Positions 61,502 through 64,000 of a stretch of 64,000 nt of DNA are shown here, one piece after another. The translations under genes and the position numbers were made by a program. The notes under the pieces are model-generated. The model had not been told where the DNA came from, did no database searches, and saw nothing but the letters and a program-made list of their open reading frames with translations. This DNA comes from Variovorax atrisoli 110B (GTDB lineage: Bacteria > Pseudomonadota > Gammaproteobacteria > Burkholderiales > Burkholderiaceae_C): NCBI RefSeq assembly GCF_000382045.1, contig NZ_KB907456.1, positions 248,001 through 312,000 of the forward strand. The letters are read 5' to 3'. The first letter of the stretch is position 1, and every line of letters starts with the position of its first letter.

Positions 61502-61667
61502 TTTAATAAATAAGGATTAATTCGACGGAGTTGGGCAAATTCTGTCGTTGAAAAGCATGTATTAATTCCTTGAAAGCAAGCGCCGCTCTTTCATAATCGC
61601 GCTCCGCAGTTTTCATTTGGTCACAGATGTGGCTGCAGATTGACAACTATGAGGGAGCGTAAAAGCG

Positions 61668-64000
61668 ATGAATCGGCACTTGCACCGCGTGGTCTTCAAC
61701 GCGGCGAGAGGACTGCGCATGGCGGTCCAGGAAACGGCCGCGAGCACTGGCAAGGGAGCGAGTAGAGCTACTACCGTCGCAGGTGCTGCAGCCGTCGCAG
61801 GGGCACTTATCGCAGGGGCGGCACATGCCCAGATCGTCGGCGCTCCCAACGTTCCCGGTAATCTCCGCCCGACCGTGCTGACAGCGCCCAATGGCGTGCC
61901 GCTGGTCAATATCCAGACGCCTTCCGCTGCAGGCGTCTCGCGCAACGTCTACAACCAGTTCAGCGTCGGTTCGAACGGCGCCATCCTGAACAACAGTCGG
62001 GTGAACGTGCAGACCCAGCTTGGTGGGTTCGTTCAAGGCAACCCGTTCCTCGCATCGGGGCCGGCACGCATCATCCTCAATGAGGTCAACGGCGGAACGC
62101 CCAGCCAGCTTCGCGGCTACGTCGAAGTGGGTGGCCAGCGCGCTGAAGTGATCATTGCGAACCCGGCGGGCATCAGTGTGGATGGCGGCGGCTTCATCAA
62201 TGCCAGCCGTGCCACGCTCACCACCGGTACGCCGCAGTTCAACGCCGTCGGCGGTCTCGACAGTTTCCTTGTTCGTGGCGGCACCGTCACTATCGACGGC
62301 GCGGGCCTCGATGCCAGCAAGACCGACTACGCCGCCGTCCTCGCTCGTGCCGTGCAGCTCAACGCGGCGATCTACGCCACGGATCTCAAGGTGGTGACCG
62401 GTGCGAACCAGATCAGCGCCGACCACGTGCAGATCACGCCCACGACGGGCACCGGCGCAGCACCGACCTTCGCGTTGGACGTGGCTGCGCTCGGCGGCAT
62501 GTACGCCGGAAAGATCGTGCTCCTGGGAACCGAGCAGGGCCTGGGCGTGCGCAACGCCGGGAACATCGGCGCGAGCGCCGGCAGCCTCGTCGTCACGGCT
62601 TCTGGCCGCCTGGAGAACACCGGCACACTCGAAGGCCAGAGCGTGCAGCTTGCCAGCATGGGCGGCGACATCGTGAACCAGGGCACGATCCGCCAGACCA
62701 GCATGGCGTCGCTGTCGCTGTCGGCACCGACGATCAGCAATACCCAGGGCGGATGGATCGGCAGCGAGCCTCCGCCTCCGCCCACTTCGACGCCGACAAC
62801 GGGTGGCAGTGACGGCGGCAACCCTGGCACAGGCACCACCGGAGGCACGGGCTCGAGCGGCTCGACCGGCACCACGACATCGACAGGTGGAACTACCACC
62901 GGAGGTACCTCGGCACCCGCCGCAACGCCGATCGAACCGGGCAGCATCAATGGCGCGGGAGCATTCCGCAACGATAGCGGCAAGGTCTACGCAGGTGGCC
63001 CGATCACGCTGCAGACGTCGAACCTGCTGAACAACGGCGGAACCCTGAGCGTGGCGAGTCTGGCACTCAGCCAGCCCACCTTTTCCAACCAGGGCGGGAC
63101 CATCAATGTGTCCGGGGCCTTCACTGCCAATCTGGGCAGTTTCGACAACTCATCCGGCACCCTGCGCACCGGCAGCCTGGACATCACTACCTCCGGCGAC
63201 CTGAACAACCAGGACGGCGTGCTGACCAGTGACAGCAATGCAAACCTCACCGTCGGCGGTTCGGCCAACAACCTGCGCGGCAACGTCTCTGCTGCAGGGG
63301 CACTTGCAGCCAGCGTCACCGGAACTACCGTCAACACCTCCGGCACCCTGGCTTCCAATCAGGACCTGACGCTCAATACCGGTTCGCTGGAAAACACAAA
63401 GGGCAACATCCAATCGGCCCAGGCCGGCGTGCGGGTCACGTCGACAGGCCAACTTGTCAGCGGCGGAGGCGGTTCGATCAAAGCGACCACCGACCTGGGA
63501 GTCCAGGCAGGAATGCTCACGAATGCCGGCACGCTGCGCGGCGAGAACGACGTCAGCGTGGCCGTCGCCGGCACTCTCGTCAACGACGGCAACATCACAT
63601 CCGGTCGGAACGCAACGATTACGGCCGCGAGCGTGCAGAGCAGCAAGGCGAGCGTACTCGGTGCCGGCATCAAGAGCGACGGCATGCTGGGCAGCGCCGG
63701 CGATCTACGCGTTGCCTCCACCGGTACGCTAGTTGATAACGGCACCCATCTGGCCGCAGGTAACGCAACGCTCCAAGGTGCAAGTGTCGATCTCTCGGCC
63801 AGTAAGACCAACGGTGGCAACGTAGTCATCACAGCCACGCAGGGCGACGTCAACACCAATAGTGCGACGGTCACAACCCCCGGCACGTTGAGCATCACGG
63901 CAGCCAGTGCGTTGTCGAACATCGGAGGCACGCTGGGCTCCAACAGTGGCACCCTTGTCAATGCCGCGAGCCTGAGCAACGCATCCGGAACGATTGCCGC
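61668..64000 (+). CDS. Filamentous-haemagglutinin-type TpsA exoprotein, 3'-truncated by the window edge
   Basis: A large secreted two-partner (type Vb) exoprotein; 777 codons are visible and the frame is open to the last base. Residues 1-54 are an extended signal peptide (MNRHLHRVVFNAARG, then a hydrophobic segment ending AHA). The TPS haemagglutination domain follows, with the NPAG motif at 165-168 that binds the TpsB transporter's POTRA domains. Later come filamentous beta-helix repeats of the NxGG(T/N)I/L type. Residues 366-424 are a Pro/Thr/Gly/Ser-rich linker. Whether it ends in a CdiA-type toxin, and where its TpsB is, cannot be seen. A GAGGGAG site precedes the ATG. Confidence 0.93.
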   Translation, partial: MNRHLHRVVFNAARGLRMAVQETAASTGKGASRATTVAGAAAVAGALIAGAAHAQIVGAPNVPGNLRPTVLTAPNGVPLVNIQTPSAAGVSRNVYNQFSVGSNGAILNNSRVNVQTQLGGFVQGNPFLASGPARIILNEVNGGTPSQLRGYVEVGGQRAEVIIANPAGISVDGGGFINASRATLTTGTPQFNAVGGLDSFLVRGGTVTIDGAGLDASKTDYAAVLARAVQLNAAIYATDLKVVTGANQISADHVQITPTTGTGAAPTFALDVAALGGMYAGKIVLLGTEQGLGVRNAGNIGASAGSLVVTASGRLENTGTLEGQSVQLASMGGDIVNQGTIRQTSMASLSLSAPTISNTQGGWIGSEPPPPPTSTPTTGGSDGGNPGTGTTGGTGSSGSTGTTTSTGGTTTGGTSAPAATPIEPGSINGAGAFRNDSGKVYAGGPITLQTSNLLNNGGTLSVASLALSQPTFSNQGGTINVSGAFTANLGSFDNSSGTLRTGSLDITTSGDLNNQDGVLTSDSNANLTVGGSANNLRGNVSAAGALAASVTGTTVNTSGTLASNQDLTLNTGSLENTKGNIQSAQAGVRVTSTGQLVSGGGGSIKATTDLGVQAGMLTNAGTLRGENDVSVAVAGTLVNDGNITSGRNATITAASVQSSKASVLGAGIKSDGMLGSAGDLRVASTGTLVDNGTHLAAGNATLQGASVDLSASKTNGGNVVITATQGDVNTNSATVTTPGTLSITAASALSNIGGTLGSNSGTLVNAASLSNASGTIA

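Overview
This is a GC-rich chromosomal window from what looks like a beta-proteobacterium of the Comamonadaceae, most likely Variovorax or a close relative. That is an inference from very high third-position GC, the dapA-bamC pair, the parE / lytic transglycosylase / kelch / parC arrangement, and the abundance of LysR regulators and ABC transporters. No rRNA, tRNA, CRISPR array, integrase or complete insertion sequence was seen.

Layout. 1-7.5 kb is housekeeping: the 3' end of dut, small lipoproteins, a SlyD-like prolyl isomerase divergent from a ribosomal-protein hydroxylase, then a minus-strand block dapA-bamC-MBL hydrolase, a methyltransferase and a 46-residue membrane protein. 7.5-11.1 kb carries two MFS exporters and a divergent LysR gene with paired inverted repeats between. 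11.1-17.9 kb holds topoisomerase IV (parE, parC) flanking a lytic transglycosylase and a kelch protein. 18-22.2 kb holds assorted hydrolases. 22.2-22.9 kb has a leader whose hairpins and antisense pairings match the C4 phage antisense-RNA design, ahead of a 112-residue protein. 22.9-24.6 kb encodes a CorA-like membrane protein.

24.6-31.8 kb is the clearest functional unit. A polar amino-acid-type ABC transporter is followed by homologues of KguE, KguK, KguD and the LacI-type repressor PtxS. A perfect copy of the PtxS palindrome lies between the -35 and -10 boxes of the transporter promoter. This predicts a 2-ketogluconate regulon in which the ABC system replaces the usual KguT permease.

32-37.2 kb carries a chemoreceptor and a divergent two-component pair (NarL-type regulator overlapping a 7TMR-DISM hybrid kinase). 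37.7-45.1 kb is an uncharacterised catabolic cluster: NMT1/TauA-type ABC importer, FAD oxidoreductase, CaiB-type CoA-transferase, enoyl-CoA hydratase, 7Fe ferredoxin and LysR regulator, several joined by ATGA overlaps.

45.3-61.4 kb is dominated by the poorly understood circularly permuted ATP-grasp / alpha-E / transglutaminase group. One set is on the minus strand (DUF2126-type transglutaminase, ATP-grasp/alpha-E fusion, second transglutaminase, RidA, SUKH-CbrC-like protein). A second ATP-grasp plus alpha-E pair is on the plus strand, after comEC and an enoyl-CoA hydratase. Three of these proteins carry Gln/Ser-rich tracts, two of them at the extreme C-terminus. The window ends inside a large filamentous-haemagglutinin-type TpsA exoprotein that starts at 61668.
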